Source: Streptomyces sp. 378 (GTDB lineage: Bacteria > Actinomycetota > Actinomycetes > Streptomycetales > Streptomycetaceae). From it: a DNA stretch of 64,000 bases. This document shows positions 53,801 through 63,848 of the stretch, in pieces. Each line of letters begins with the position of its first letter. The stretch's first letter is position 1. Made by a program: the position numbers and the translations under genes. The notes beneath the pieces are model-generated. The model was not told the DNA's origin. It was given only the letters and a program-made list of their open reading frames with translations, and did not search any database. The stretch spans positions 186,001-250,000 of the forward strand of contig NZ_JASKMS010000003.1 of the NCBI RefSeq assembly GCF_030124145.1, written 5' to 3'.

Positions 53801-54307
53801 CGCCTCCGCTCGGACTTGTCTCCGCAGCGCCCCGTGGCAGGGGCTCACTGGTTGCGAATATACCCCCATGGGGTTTGACCGGCTCGTCGTCGTGGAGGCG
53901 GTCGCAGTCGTAGCGTGCGACGCAGGTCGAGGTGGGGTCGTCGAGTTCGGCTTCGCCCTCTGCCTCGTCGTCGCGGACCGCGTCGCGGACGCCGTGCCGG
54001 ATGTGGTCGTCGAACCCTGCCCTCGACCCTTGTGCAACCGGGAAAGACGATCGTCCTTGTGGCCGCATGTGTTGCTCGTCGGCGCGAGGCACTTCGTTTC
54101 TCGGGGAGGCCGGGTGCCTCATGCCTGCGTCGGTGTCACCCGGTCACCACACAGGGGGGCCTGCGGTTTTGCATTCGCCGAGTGGCCACCGTCGACGGAA
54201 CCGGGGGAGGCTGGAGGGAAGGCGGCGATCCACGTGCCCCGGCAGCCGTCCCGAGTCGCGACGAGGGCCGCGATCGGACAGGGTGTGCATCGGATGGGAG
54301 AAGACCC
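53801..54307. other. Intergenic region between copper operon and pfk
   Basis: About 500 bp with no gene that I can support. Its left end holds the copper-operon promoter and CsoR-like palindrome. A minus-strand stretch around 53880-53960 reads DDPTSTCVARYDCDRLHDDE in an open frame, but it lacks a start and a family. The promoter of pfk must lie at the right end. Confidence 0.5.
53857..53873 (-). promoter_or_regulatory. CsoR-like operator and -10 of the copper operon
   Basis: CCCCATGGGG (53864-53873) is a perfect palindrome within ATACCCCCATGGGGTTT, close to the GC-tract palindromes with flanking TA bound by the Cu(I) sensor CsoR in actinobacteria. On the minus strand it directly abuts TATATT (53862-53857), a good -10 hexamer for the DUF6153-oxidase operon, so CsoR bound here would repress it until copper is present. 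No csoR gene is in the window. Confidence 0.6.
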
Positions 54308-55333
54308 ATGAAGGTCGGAGTACTGACCGGTGGCGGTGATTGTCCCGGCCTCAACGCCGTGATCCGCGCCGTCGTCCGCAAAGGCGTCCAGGAATACTCA
54401 TTCGATTTCGTCGGTGTGCGGGACGGCTGGCTCGGATTGCTCAAGAATGACGTCGTTCCACTCGACATCTCCAGCGTTCGGGGAATTCTTCCCCGCGGCG
54501 GGACCATCCTCGGGTCCTCCCGCACGAACCCGTTCAAGCACGAGGAGGGGCTGCGACGAGTGCGGGACACGCTCGCGGCGCATGATGTGGACGCGCTTGT
54601 CGTGATCGGCGGGGAGGACACGCTGGGGGCGGCCACGGAGCTCAGCCGACAGGGGATCAATCTGGTCGGCGTGCCGAAGACCATCGACAATGACGTTTCG
54701 GGTACCGACTACACCTTCGGCTTCGACACCGCCGTCGGTATCGCGACGGAGGCCATCGACCGCCTTCACACCACCGCCGAGTCACACATGCGTGCCCTTG
54801 TGGTGGAGGTGATGGGACGGCATTCCGGCTGGATCGCCCTGCACGCCGGCATCGCCGGCGGCGCCAACGTGATCCTCATCCCGGAGCGGCCGTTCGACAT
54901 CGAGCAGGTGTGTGAGCAGGTGAAACGCCGGTTCCAGATCAACTACGCGCCGATCGTCGTCGTGGCCGAAGGGGCGGCCCCCAAAGAGGGGCAAATGATC
55001 GTCAAGGACCAGTCTCTGGACGAGTTCGGTCATGTGCGGCTGTCCGGCATCGGTGAATGGCTGGCCCAGGAGATCTCCGCACGCACCGAGAAGGACGCCC
55101 GCACCACGGTCCTGGGCCACATCCAGCGCGGCGGCACCCCGAGCCCCTTCGACCGGTGGTTGGCCACCCGCTTCGGGCTGCACGCCATCGACGCGGTCAA
55201 GGAGGGGGACTTCGGCTGCATGGTCGCCCTGCGGAGCACGCGAATCGTCCGCGTGCCCCTCACGGAAGCCACAGCGGAGAACAAGGTGGTGGAGCCGTCG
55301 CTGTACGACGAGTTCGAGGCGTTCTACGGCTGA
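54308..55333 (+). CDS. pfkA: 6-phosphofructokinase, probably pyrophosphate-dependent
   Basis: 341 residues, group-III actinobacterial PFK. The phosphate-donor loop is GGGDCPGLNAVIR (8-20), and the decisive residues are Asp104 in GGEDTLG and Lys124 in PKTIDND. ATP enzymes have Gly at 104; Asp104 with Lys124 is the pyrophosphate-using combination. Other sites are normal (FGFDTA, MGRHSGWIAL, ERPFD). It would phosphorylate fructose 6-phosphate reversibly, saving ATP. It converges with a universal stress protein (4 bp gap) in a stress cluster that also holds an aldolase. Start at the ATG 54308. Confidence 0.9.
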   Translation: MKVGVLTGGGDCPGLNAVIRAVVRKGVQEYSFDFVGVRDGWLGLLKNDVVPLDISSVRGILPRGGTILGSSRTNPFKHEEGLRRVRDTLAAHDVDALVVIGGEDTLGAATELSRQGINLVGVPKTIDNDVSGTDYTFGFDTAVGIATEAIDRLHTTAESHMRALVVEVMGRHSGWIALHAGIAGGANVILIPERPFDIEQVCEQVKRRFQINYAPIVVVAEGAAPKEGQMIVKDQSLDEFGHVRLSGIGEWLAQEISARTEKDARTTVLGHIQRGGTPSPFDRWLATRFGLHAIDAVKEGDFGCMVALRSTRIVRVPLTEATAENKVVEPSLYDEFEAFYG

Positions 55334-55337
55334 TCCG

Positions 55338-56225
55338 TCATCCGGCGTGCGGTACGACCGCGACCGGGCAGCGGGCGTGGTGCAGTACGGCGTGGGCGAC
55401 CGGGCCCAGTCGGCCTTCGGCCGCCTGCGGCTCGGTACGGCGCCCCACGACGAGCAGGCCCGCACCCCGGGAGGCATTCAGGAGTGCTTCCGCTGGGTGG
55501 AGCAGCATGACATCGGAGCCGACCGTCACACCCGGGTACTTTTGCTGCCACGGACGCAGGGCGTCAGAGAGCCGCAGAACCTCCTGATCCTCCCAGGTGG
55601 CTCGATCCTCCTCGGTCACCACCAGGATGCGGGGTGAGACGGACTCGACGGGAAGGGCCCAGGCCTGCACCACGCGCAGAGGTGCCGCGCGGGCCTCGGC
55701 GGCCGAGAAAGCGAAGTCGGCCGCCTCACCGACCGGCCGCTGCGCGTTGAACCCCAGCACGACCTGGCCAGTGCGGCGTGCCGCGGACGCCCCATCGGCG
55801 AAGGTGCCGGAACGGTCAGGGACGAGCACGACGGGGCAAGAGGCCACTGCCGCCGTCCGCAGGGCCACCGAGCCGACCGCCAGCCCCTCGAAACCGCCCG
55901 TTCCGCGGGTGCCGACAACGAGGAGTGCGGCATCACGTGCCGCGCTGCGGAGGGCGCCGGCCGGGGAGCCATCGACATGCTCGCCCTCCACTTCCAGGTC
56001 CGGGTAACGGTCGGCGAATTCCGTAACCGTCCGCTGGACCAACTGGACGCCCATCTCCCGCAACCGGTCCAGTGCCGGGCCCGGCACGACGCTCCCGGGA
56101 AGCTGGGGAGATGCGTGGAGCAGTCGCAGCGGAACGCCGCGCAGCGCGGCCTCCAGGGCCGCCCAGTCGGCCGCCGCCGTGGCGCGCTCGGACCCGTCGA
56201 TGCCCACCAGCACAGGGGGACGCAT
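55338..56225 (-). CDS. Universal stress protein, two USP domains
   Basis: 295 residues made of two tandem USP domains (about 1-145 and 150-295). Each has the ATP-binding pattern: VGIDGSERATAAADWA plus VVGTRGTGGFEGLAVGSVAL in the first, and GLLVVGRRTEPQAAEGRLG with the final HHARCPVAVVPH in the second. The second domain's first loop (LGFNAQRPVGEAADFAF) is less typical. Start at the ATG 56225. A perfect palindrome, CATGGGCCCATG (56264-56275), sits 38 bp upstream. Confidence 0.9.
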   Translation of the reverse strand: MRPPVLVGIDGSERATAAADWAALEAALRGVPLRLLHASPQLPGSVVPGPALDRLREMGVQLVQRTVTEFADRYPDLEVEGEHVDGSPAGALRSAARDAALLVVGTRGTGGFEGLAVGSVALRTAAVASCPVVLVPDRSGTFADGASAARRTGQVVLGFNAQRPVGEAADFAFSAAEARAAPLRVVQAWALPVESVSPRILVVTEEDRATWEDQEVLRLSDALRPWQQKYPGVTVGSDVMLLHPAEALLNASRGAGLLVVGRRTEPQAAEGRLGPVAHAVLHHARCPVAVVPHAG

Positions 56226-56481
56226 CCTGGCCTCCTTCGTCCGGCCCGAACCTTCGCGGGCGCCATGGGCCCATGACTCCTCTCCTCCACTGTTCCACGG
56301 CGGGACCGCTCCGGCGCCCGGGCCGGATCCCTGAAGCCACACCCTGCTCCGGCCGCCCGGCACTGCCCCGTCGCGGTGCTCGGCCTGAGGGCGATCCGTG
56401 TCACATGAGCCCGGTGGTCCGGGGAACCCGGGTGCCACCTGTCCCACGTCGTATTTCCCGACCGACCGGAGAGGCGAGCCG

Positions 56482-57534
<1,053 letters not shown>

Positions 57535-58205
57535 CCAGCAAACGGCGCCCCAGCGCAGTGAGAGTGGAATCGAGGTCCGTCGCCTTGGGCCGGTGGTACG
57601 GGAGCTTGGCGAGCAGGCGGGCCATGCCGCAGTGTCGGTGACCGCGGAGAAGACCAAGCCACCGGCGAAACCTGCGGAGATCCACCGCGCCCCGGGCGGA
57701 GCCGTCCGGCGAGGAGGGCCGACAGGACGAGGGCCCGGCGGCCAGGCGGACCTGCCGTTCCATCGGCCAGGGTGCGCGGATGCCGGCGGGGCGGTGGAGG
57801 TCGTGGTAGGGGCCCATGGCCCTCAAGGCTGCGGCAAGAGTCCCTCCGGGTATGCCACAGGGGTGCCGAAGTGCCGACTGCCCCGCACCAGGGCGTGCCG
57901 TCCGCTGTCCTGCGCGACTAGGCCGCCTCGGATCATCGGTCGCCGGGTCAGCAGCACACTGACTTCGGTCAGGACGGGCAAGGATGGGTGAAGATGACGG
58001 GCAGGCAGCGGCCTCTTCGTGATCAGCTGGCTTCGACACCGACATGATCACGGGATCCGTGCCTGTTCTGCTGCGGCGTCAAGTCCCGCCGCACAGAGAC
58101 AATGGACCGGGTGTCCTGGCGTCGGCCGTTCGCCCCCTGTCGGGTCTTGCCCCGCGCCCGTCGGCGCCGGCCTGGCGGCCGTCCGGACCGGCGGACGGGG
58201 CGACG
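57535..58205. other. 670-bp region without a supported gene
   Basis: Several long frames exist on both strands, but none has a recognisable family. On the minus strand about 57840-57970 there is a protein-like stretch, PSLPVLTEVSVLLTRRPMIR then GGLVAQDSGRHALVRGSRHF, which lacks a start and breaks off. It may be a remnant of a deleted gene. Confidence 0.45.
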
Positions 58206-58811
58206 TCACGCAGGGCCGCCGAGCGGCGGGTGCTCGAGCACGCGGGGCTTGTACTCGACCAGCTGGATGCGGCCGTCGAAGGTGCGGTGCCCGATCATCT
58301 CGAGGGCAACGTCCGGATAGCCGTCGTAGATGCGTTCTTCGCCCGTGGCCCCGGTGATCACCGGGAACATCACGACCCGGAAGCGGTCGACGAGTCCGGC
58401 TCGTAGCAGGGACCGGCACAGGCTGAGGCTGCCGATCGTGCTGAGGAGTCCCGAGCCACTCGACTTCATGGCGCGGACCGCCTCGACGGCGTCGTCGCGG
58501 ACGAGCGTGGAGTTGGCCCACGTCAGTGGCTCCTCGAGTGAGGAGGAGAACACCACCTTGGACGCTTGCGTGAGCTCGTCGACGGACGCCTCTTCCTCGG
58601 GCCTGAACTCGTCTTGGCCCTTCGGGACCTCGCCTGCGGCGAAGCCCGACATCAGGCGGTAGGTGTTCGCTCCCATCAGGTAGGTGGCCTCGGGCTGCTC
58701 GCCGAGCCATGCGAGATACTCCGGGCCTTCGAGGCCCCAGAAGCCGGGCCATCCCTCTCCCGATGCGTAGCCGTCGAGGGAGGTGATGAAGTCGACGAGA
58801 AGCTCCGACAT
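58206..58811 (-). CDS. Dihydrofolate reductase family protein (RibD C-terminal type)
   Basis: 201 residues. The start LLVDFITSLDGYASGEGWPG, the region ATYLMGANTYRLMSGF and LLSTIGSLSLCRSLLRAGLV, followed by DRFRVVMFPVITGATGEERI, define the RibD-C/DHFR-like family, NADPH-dependent reductases of mostly unknown substrate. It is single and unlinked to a riboflavin operon. Start at the ATG 58811. Confidence 0.88.
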   Translation of the reverse strand: MSELLVDFITSLDGYASGEGWPGFWGLEGPEYLAWLGEQPEATYLMGANTYRLMSGFAAGEVPKGQDEFRPEEEASVDELTQASKVVFSSSLEEPLTWANSTLVRDDAVEAVRAMKSSGSGLLSTIGSLSLCRSLLRAGLVDRFRVVMFPVITGATGEERIYDGYPDVALEMIGHRTFDGRIQLVEYKPRVLEHPPLGGPA

Positions 58812-59051
58812 GGCGGTGTCCTTTCCTGGAGTGTCACGAGCTTGGACCGGCCGGGAGCCGCAAACTCATCGGTCGCGCTGTGGGGTAGCGAGAAAACCCA
58901 TGACGCCGCAGCCGATCAGGTCGGCGGAGCGGCACTGCTTCGGAGGCTCAGCCCCACCCGCGAACGGCCCCGAGGATCTACGCGATCCCGTCTGGTGGGC
59001 ACTCGCTGTCCACCGTGATCACACGCTCGGGGCGCAGCTGCCCGCTGCGGT

Positions 59052-59975
59052 CTACGGGCGTTCCCCTGCGCTGCCTCCGGCCGCTGCGGGGTCCTCGCCC
59101 CGGTGACGGACCACCGTGACCGGGCATCGCGCGTGGTGCAGGACAGCCTGGCTGACCGAGCCCAGCAGGAGGCCCGTGAAGCCGCCCCGGCCCCGCGCTC
59201 CGACGACGAGCAGCTGCGCGTCCGCGCTCGCGTCGATGAGAGTGTGCCGCACCCTGCCGACCACAGGCCTGCGTCGCACCGTGACGTTCGGATGCCCCTC
59301 CCGCCGGCCGGCCAGTGCCGCGTCGAGAACGTGTTCGGCCTTCTCCCGCAGGTGCCCCTCGTCGTAGGTGACGAAGGGGGGATCGGCCGGGCCGTCGTAG
59401 CCGTCCGAACTCCCGGTCCGGCACACGTGCAGCACCGTGAGGTCCGCGCCGCGCAGGGACGCCTCCGTGAAGGCGAACGAAACGGCTTCTTCGGAGGCGG
59501 CCGAGTCGTCGACCCCCAGGAGGACGGGGCCCGTCGGGTTCGGCCGCCCCCGTACCACCAGCACGGGGCAGTGGCCGTGTGCGGCGAGGTGCGCGGACGT
59601 CGAGCCCAGCAGCAGGCGGCTGAACGCGCCCAGACCACGGCTGCCGACCACCACGAGCGAGGCCGTGCGCGAGGCGATCTCGAGCACCATCAGCGGTTCT
59701 CCCACGGTGACGTCGCGAGTGATGTCCACGTGGGGGGCCAGGTCGCGGGCCCGCCGTTCGGCCGCCGCCAGTGTGCCGTCGAGCAGTTCGCGCACCCCTG
59801 CCCCAGCGGGGTTCCACGGCGGCACGCCGACCGGAAGGTGTGCGGACGGCCGTCCGAAGGCGTGCACCAGGCGCAGCTCCGCTCCACGGATATCGGCCTC
59901 ACGGCTTGCCGCGTCGACCGCGTCCAGACTCGACGGCGAACCGTCGACTCCCACTACCACCACCGGCTTCGTCAT
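59052..59975 (-). CDS. Universal stress protein, two USP domains
   Basis: 307 residues, two tandem USP domains. First: VVVVGVDGSPSSLDAVDAAS and VVGSRGLGAFSRLLLGSTSA. Second: LLGVDDSAASEEAVSFAF and VVGARGRGGFTGLLLGSVSQ, then HHARCPVTVVRH. Both nucleotide loops (G2xG9GS/T) are intact, so both domains may bind ATP. It is the second such protein in the cluster; USPs with this architecture are typical DosR/OsdR regulon members. Start at the ATG 59975 after GGAGGAAGG. Confidence 0.93.
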   Translation of the reverse strand: MTKPVVVVGVDGSPSSLDAVDAASREADIRGAELRLVHAFGRPSAHLPVGVPPWNPAGAGVRELLDGTLAAAERRARDLAPHVDITRDVTVGEPLMVLEIASRTASLVVVGSRGLGAFSRLLLGSTSAHLAAHGHCPVLVVRGRPNPTGPVLLGVDDSAASEEAVSFAFTEASLRGADLTVLHVCRTGSSDGYDGPADPPFVTYDEGHLREKAEHVLDAALAGRREGHPNVTVRRRPVVGRVRHTLIDASADAQLLVVGARGRGGFTGLLLGSVSQAVLHHARCPVTVVRHRGEDPAAAGGSAGERP

Positions 59976-60559
59976 GGTGGCGCTCCTTCCTCCTGGAGAG
60001 GCCCTGGGACGTCATCGCTCCTCCTTGGATCCGAGAGCCTGTCGGCCGCCCCTGGGCTGTTTCCATCATTCACCTCCGCCGGGGCAGCGGGCTCATCCAC
60101 CGGTACGCCCCCGAAGGGACCCCAACCTCTGCCAACGGCGTCCCACGCGCGGCGGTCGGCGGATTCAACCGCTCGGACCTGCTTCCGGTGCTCCGTCGAC
60201 ACGGCAGGTCGGGTCCGCGTCCACGGACACCACGCCGTCGACACCGTGGCACAGCCAGCTTCTTGAACGGTGTGTCCGGTCGTACCCGTACGACGCCGAG
60301 TCATGAGTTCTCCGATCGTGCGGTGCCGCATGACGCTCCCTCCGGTCCGCGACCGACCGCGGCGAGCTTCGGCCCGTCGGTCCCGGGCATGGCCTCTCAC
60401 CTTCGGCCTGCTCCCCGGACACGCCTGTGACCTGAGGGCCTTCGGACAGAACACGGGGACCGCACGTCCCCGGTCGGAGGGACCTTCGGTCCCTGGTGCG
60501 GGGGCCGGACGCCCGCGTGATGCTGGAGGAAGACAGCAGTCGACGGAGAGGGCACGGCC
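59976..60559. other. 580-bp region with a CBS-gene relic and palindromes
   Basis: No intact gene. On the minus strand an ATG at 60331, with GGAGGGAG seven bases upstream, starts MRHRTIGELMTRR, the usual beginning of a CBS-domain protein. The match ends after about 13 residues, leaving only the relic of its 5' end. To its right lie three DosR-type palindromes (separate entry) that serve the HTH-PPOX gene. Confidence 0.5.
60436..60494 (+). promoter_or_regulatory. Cluster of DosR/OsdR-type palindromes
   Basis: Three related sites precede the HTH-PPOX gene: GGGCCTTCGGAC (60436-60447); CGGGGAC-CGCAC-GTCCCCG (60454-60472, 7-bp arms); and AGGGACC-TTC-GGTCCCT (60478-60494, 7-bp arms). The GGGAC/GTCCC half-sites match those of the DosR box, although the spacing is one base longer in the last. 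Similar sites occur at 61486 and 63832. Confidence 0.5.
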
Positions 60560-61447
60560 ATGCACGCCCACCTTGGCGACCGTCTGATCGTCGAGAGCCC
60601 GACGACCGGCGTCGTCCGGCGCGACGGGGAGATCATCGGCCTTCACCACGAGGACGGGACACCGCCGTACGACGTGCGCTGGTCGGACACCGGCGATGTC
60701 ACGCTGGTCTTCCCCGGCCCGGACGCTCACATCCAGCAGGGCGGGCGGCAGACTTCCGCGCAGGACACCGACGCCGGGACGAGCGGGCCCGAGCCCGCTC
60801 GGCGGCCCGGCGACGTGGGCCGCCGCCTGGCAGCGGAACGGAGACGGCAGGGCCTCGACCTGGAAGAGACCGCCCGCCGAGCCCGTATGTCCCCGCAGTA
60901 CCTCAACTACCTGGAGACCCACGCCTCCGACCCCAGCCTCGGCACCCTGCTGCGCCTGGCCGACGCCCTCGGGACCACACTCCTCGCACTCCAGGGTGGC
61001 GATCAGGAACGGCCTCCCGGGCAGGGACAGGCGCTGCTCCACCCCCGGTTGCGGGAGCTCGGCGAGCAGGAGTGCCGGGCCCTGCTCTCGACACACGGTG
61101 TCGGGCGCGTCTCGCTGACCACGGCGCACGGTCCGGTGGTGTTCCCCGTCAACTACGACGTCGTCGACGAGGCCGTCGTCTTCCGCACCGCGCCCGGTTC
61201 CGGGCCGGCCGCCGCGGTGGGCAGTGATGTGGCGTTCGAGGTCGACCATGTCGACGACGCCATGAGCCAGGGCTGGAGTGTGCTGGTGACGGGCCGCGCA
61301 CGGGCGGTCAGCGACCCGGACGCGGTACGCCGACTCGACGATCGGGCGCACACGGTTCCGTGGGCCGGAGGGGGACGCGCGCTGTGGGTGTCGATCGGCA
61401 TCGACCGATTGACCGGGCGGCGCATCGCTCCCGCCGACGACGCGTGA
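60560..61447 (+). CDS. DUF1918 - HTH - pyridoxamine-phosphate-oxidase-like fusion
   Basis: 295 residues with three modules. DUF1918, a small SH3-like domain (about 1-60: GDRLIVESPTTGVVRRDGEI, PPYDVRWSDTGDVTLVFPG). An XRE-type helix-turn-helix (about 85-145: RRLAAERRRQGLDLEETARR and MSPQYLNYLETH). A split-barrel PPOX/nitroreductase-like flavin or F420 domain (about 160-290: GVGRVSLTTAHGPVVFPVNY; MSQGWSVLVTGRARAV). It may be a redox-cofactor-responsive regulator. Start at the ATG 60560, 66 bp after the last palindrome. Confidence 0.82.
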   Translation: MHAHLGDRLIVESPTTGVVRRDGEIIGLHHEDGTPPYDVRWSDTGDVTLVFPGPDAHIQQGGRQTSAQDTDAGTSGPEPARRPGDVGRRLAAERRRQGLDLEETARRARMSPQYLNYLETHASDPSLGTLLRLADALGTTLLALQGGDQERPPGQGQALLHPRLRELGEQECRALLSTHGVGRVSLTTAHGPVVFPVNYDVVDEAVVFRTAPGSGPAAAVGSDVAFEVDHVDDAMSQGWSVLVTGRARAVSDPDAVRRLDDRAHTVPWAGGGRALWVSIGIDRLTGRRIAPADDA

Positions 61448-61485
61448 GCGCACAGCCGACCTGAGGACGTTCGGCACACAAGCTG

Positions 61486-61501
61486 AGGCCCTTCGGCCCC
61501 C
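61486..61501 (+). promoter_or_regulatory. DosR/OsdR-type palindrome upstream of the OsmC gene
   Basis: AGGCCCTTCGGCCCCC, with GGCC arms around CTTC, lies 75 bp upstream of the OsmC start and shares the CTTCGG core with the sites at 60436, 60478 and 63832. Confidence 0.4.
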
Positions 61502-61575
61502 GAGCGCTCCGGCGGACGGGCGGTGCACTGGACGTGTCCGGCCGTGGAGGCGGATCAGCCGACAGAGGAGCCGAC

Positions 61576-62232
61576 ATGAAGATGAGAACGCGCTGCGGGC
61601 GCGACATCAACGTCACCCGCTTCGCCCCGCAGGGTTTGCCCACCTCGATGGGGCGCGTTGTCCTCGACACCGCCTTCACGCCACACGACGAGGGGGAGCT
61701 GTGGGCGTCGCTCACGGCGGAGGAGGCCCGGCGACTGGCCGGGCTGCTGCTGTTCCAGGCCGCCGCGGTGGATCCGCAGCCGGCCGCTCGGCCCGGCGTG
61801 GTCGACGTGGTGCCGATCGCCGGCGACGCCTTCGACATACGGGTACGCGGACACGTTCTGACCGTGGACCAGCCGCTGCCCGACGGCGGGAAGGACACCG
61901 CGCCCACGCCGGTGGAGCTCTTCGTGGCGGCGGTCGCCTCCTGCGCCGCCCATTACGCGGGGCGCTTCCTCGACCGCCACGGCGTCGGCCGGGACGGCCT
62001 GTCCGTCCGCGCGGAGTTCCGCATGGCCGAGGAGAGGCCCGCACGTGTGGCGGCCCTCTCGCTGGCCGTACACGTCCCCACTCTGGAGCCGCGGCGCTTG
62101 GCGGCGCTGCGCGCGGTGGTCTCGCACTGCACCGTCACCAACACACTGGCCCAGGCTCCGGAGATCGCACTGGACGTCCGGTGCGACACCGAGGACGAGA
62201 TCGCGGAGCAGCCTGGTGCCGGCATCGAATAG
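61576..62232 (+). CDS. OsmC family peroxide-resistance protein with N-terminal extension
   Basis: 218 residues. The C-terminal OsmC/Ohr-like domain (about 90-215) has TPVELFVAAVASCAAHYAGR with the first redox cysteine, and VVSHCTVTNTLAQAPEI with the second, the pair that reduces organic hydroperoxides. The N-terminal 85 residues (TSMGRVVLDTAFTPHDEGEL; EEARRLAGLLLFQAA) form a separate small domain not found in E. coli OsmC. Start at the ATG 61576 with GAGGAG seven bases upstream. Confidence 0.85.
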   Translation: MKMRTRCGRDINVTRFAPQGLPTSMGRVVLDTAFTPHDEGELWASLTAEEARRLAGLLLFQAAAVDPQPAARPGVVDVVPIAGDAFDIRVRGHVLTVDQPLPDGGKDTAPTPVELFVAAVASCAAHYAGRFLDRHGVGRDGLSVRAEFRMAEERPARVAALSLAVHVPTLEPRRLAALRAVVSHCTVTNTLAQAPEIALDVRCDTEDEIAEQPGAGIE

Positions 62233-62467
62233 CCAGCGGAGCCGAATCGCCGCGGGGCGTCCCCTCGGTGACATCGCACTCCCCGAGGGCACCGTGGTGG
62301 CGACCGTCGTGCCGAAGGGCGAGCCCCACGCGCCGAGCCCCCTGTCATCTCCCGTCGTCGGGCCTACGGGTGGACGAGAGGCAGGGCCGACCGGCCCAAG
62401 ACGGTACGGGGGCGCATGGGCGAGGCCGGAAGTGTCGCGAAGCCATGCCACAGGTGGGAGGTCGTCC

Positions 62468-62690
62468 ATGCACGACTCTGTGTACACCGTGAGCGACGTG
62501 ATGACCCGCACGGTCGTCGCGCTGGCCGCCGGAGCCGCCTTCAAGGAGATCGTGCGCACCTTGGAAGGGCGGCGTATCAGCGCCCTGCCCGTCATCGACA
62601 CCGGTAACCGCGTGGTCGGCGTCGTGTCGGAGGCCGATCTGCTGCGCAAGGAGGAATTCCGGGACAGCGCCCCCGAGCGGGGACCGCGGG
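62468..62690 (+). pseudogene. CBS-domain protein, truncated after the first CBS motif
   Basis: From the ATG at 62468 (GGGAGG six bases upstream) the protein reads MHDSVYTVSDVMTRTVVALA, AFKEIVRTLEGRRISALPVI and GVVSEADLLRKEEF, a good first CBS domain. After about residue 70 the second CBS domain is absent; the frame runs on antisense through the flavoprotein fragment to 63100. The gene was cut by a rearrangement at about 62.68-62.72 kb. Confidence 0.8.
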
Positions 62691-62699
62691 CCCGGCCTC

Positions 62700-62884
62700 C
62701 GGCGGGCCTGGACACCCTCCGAGACGGGGATCTCCCCGACCCCGAAGGCGTACACCATGGCGAACCGGCCCGGGGTGAAGGGTTCGAGAGCCTTCTGCCC
62801 GGCGGGCGCCGGCGTGAGACTGACCGTGTCGGCCGTCTCGCGCCGCACGCCGGTCACCAGATGGGGGACGGGGATGTCGGTCAT
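62700..62884 (-). pseudogene. 5' fragment of a hydrogenase-type FAD/NAD(P)-binding subunit
   Basis: The minus strand from the ATG at 62884 reads [20 protein letters not shown] and PFTPGRFAMVYAFGVGEIPV, which matches the start of the flavoprotein (gamma/HydG-like) subunit of cytosolic NiFe hydrogenases and sulfite reductases. The gene breaks off after about 55 residues where the CBS fragment begins in the opposite orientation. Its ATG overlaps the stop of the cNMP-binding gene (ATGA). Confidence 0.75.
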
Positions 62885-63335
62885 GCCGGGCTCCCGCTCC
62901 CGTACGGGGCGCACAGGTCGAGCAGACGTATCCGCGAGGCCTGCAGCCGGTGTGCCACGACCCGGCCGACCCAGGTGGCGATCGACCGTCCGAACTCCGG
63001 GTCCTGCGCGCACGCGGCCCGTACGGCATCGGCGTCGAACTCCCAGGCCCGCACGGGGCTGAGTGCCTCGGCCCCCAGCTGCCACACATACGGTGCGTAG
63101 TGCCAGGACCAGCCGAGCAGCTCGCCATGGCTCAGGGACTCGATGACGGCGGCGCGACGGCCGGGCACATGCAGGTCGAGGAGGACGGTCCCGGTCCGGA
63201 TGATCCAGAACCGGTCGGCGCGGCGGCCCTCCTCGAAGAGGCGCGTCCCGGCCTCGAAGGAGACCTCACGGGCGAGGCGCATCAGCCGGTCGCGGTGCTC
63301 GGCCGGAAGAGCCATGGGGAGAGTGGTGGGGGAGG

Positions 63336-63339
<4 letters not shown>
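62881..63339 (-). CDS. Cyclic nucleotide-binding domain protein without HTH
   Basis: 152 residues with a Crp-type cNMP-binding beta-roll: [40 protein letters not shown] and [18 protein letters not shown], then the C-helix [18 protein letters not shown]. No DNA-binding domain follows, as in the small cNMP protein of streptomycete hydrogenase operons, where it lies between the 4Fe-4S and flavoprotein genes exactly as here. It appears intact while both neighbours are broken. Start at the ATG 63339. Confidence 0.8.
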
Positions 63340-63742
<403 letters not shown>

Positions 63743-63831
63743 GATCACCCCTCCGAGTCCTTGCTCGGTCCCCTGATGTCAGCCTGCTCCACCAGGGGGT
63801 GCGGCACGACGGGCCGCCCGGGCACCCTCGT

Positions 63832-63848
63832 AGGGCCCTTCGGCCTCA
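63832..63848 (-). promoter_or_regulatory. DosR/OsdR-type palindrome upstream of the hydrogenase-type operon
   Basis: AGGGCCCTTCGGCCTCA lies 90 bp upstream of the iron-sulfur gene start and repeats the GGCC-CTTC-GGCC core seen before the OsmC gene. A small frame (63779-63973) over this region shows no protein features and is not called. Confidence 0.4.

Noticed and set aside
56264..56275. CATGGGCCCATG palindrome before the first universal stress protein as an OsdR box
   Set aside because: It is a perfect palindrome, but its half-site differs from the GGGxC-CTTCGG set and a 12-bp GC palindrome is not rare here; I mention it only in the gene entry.
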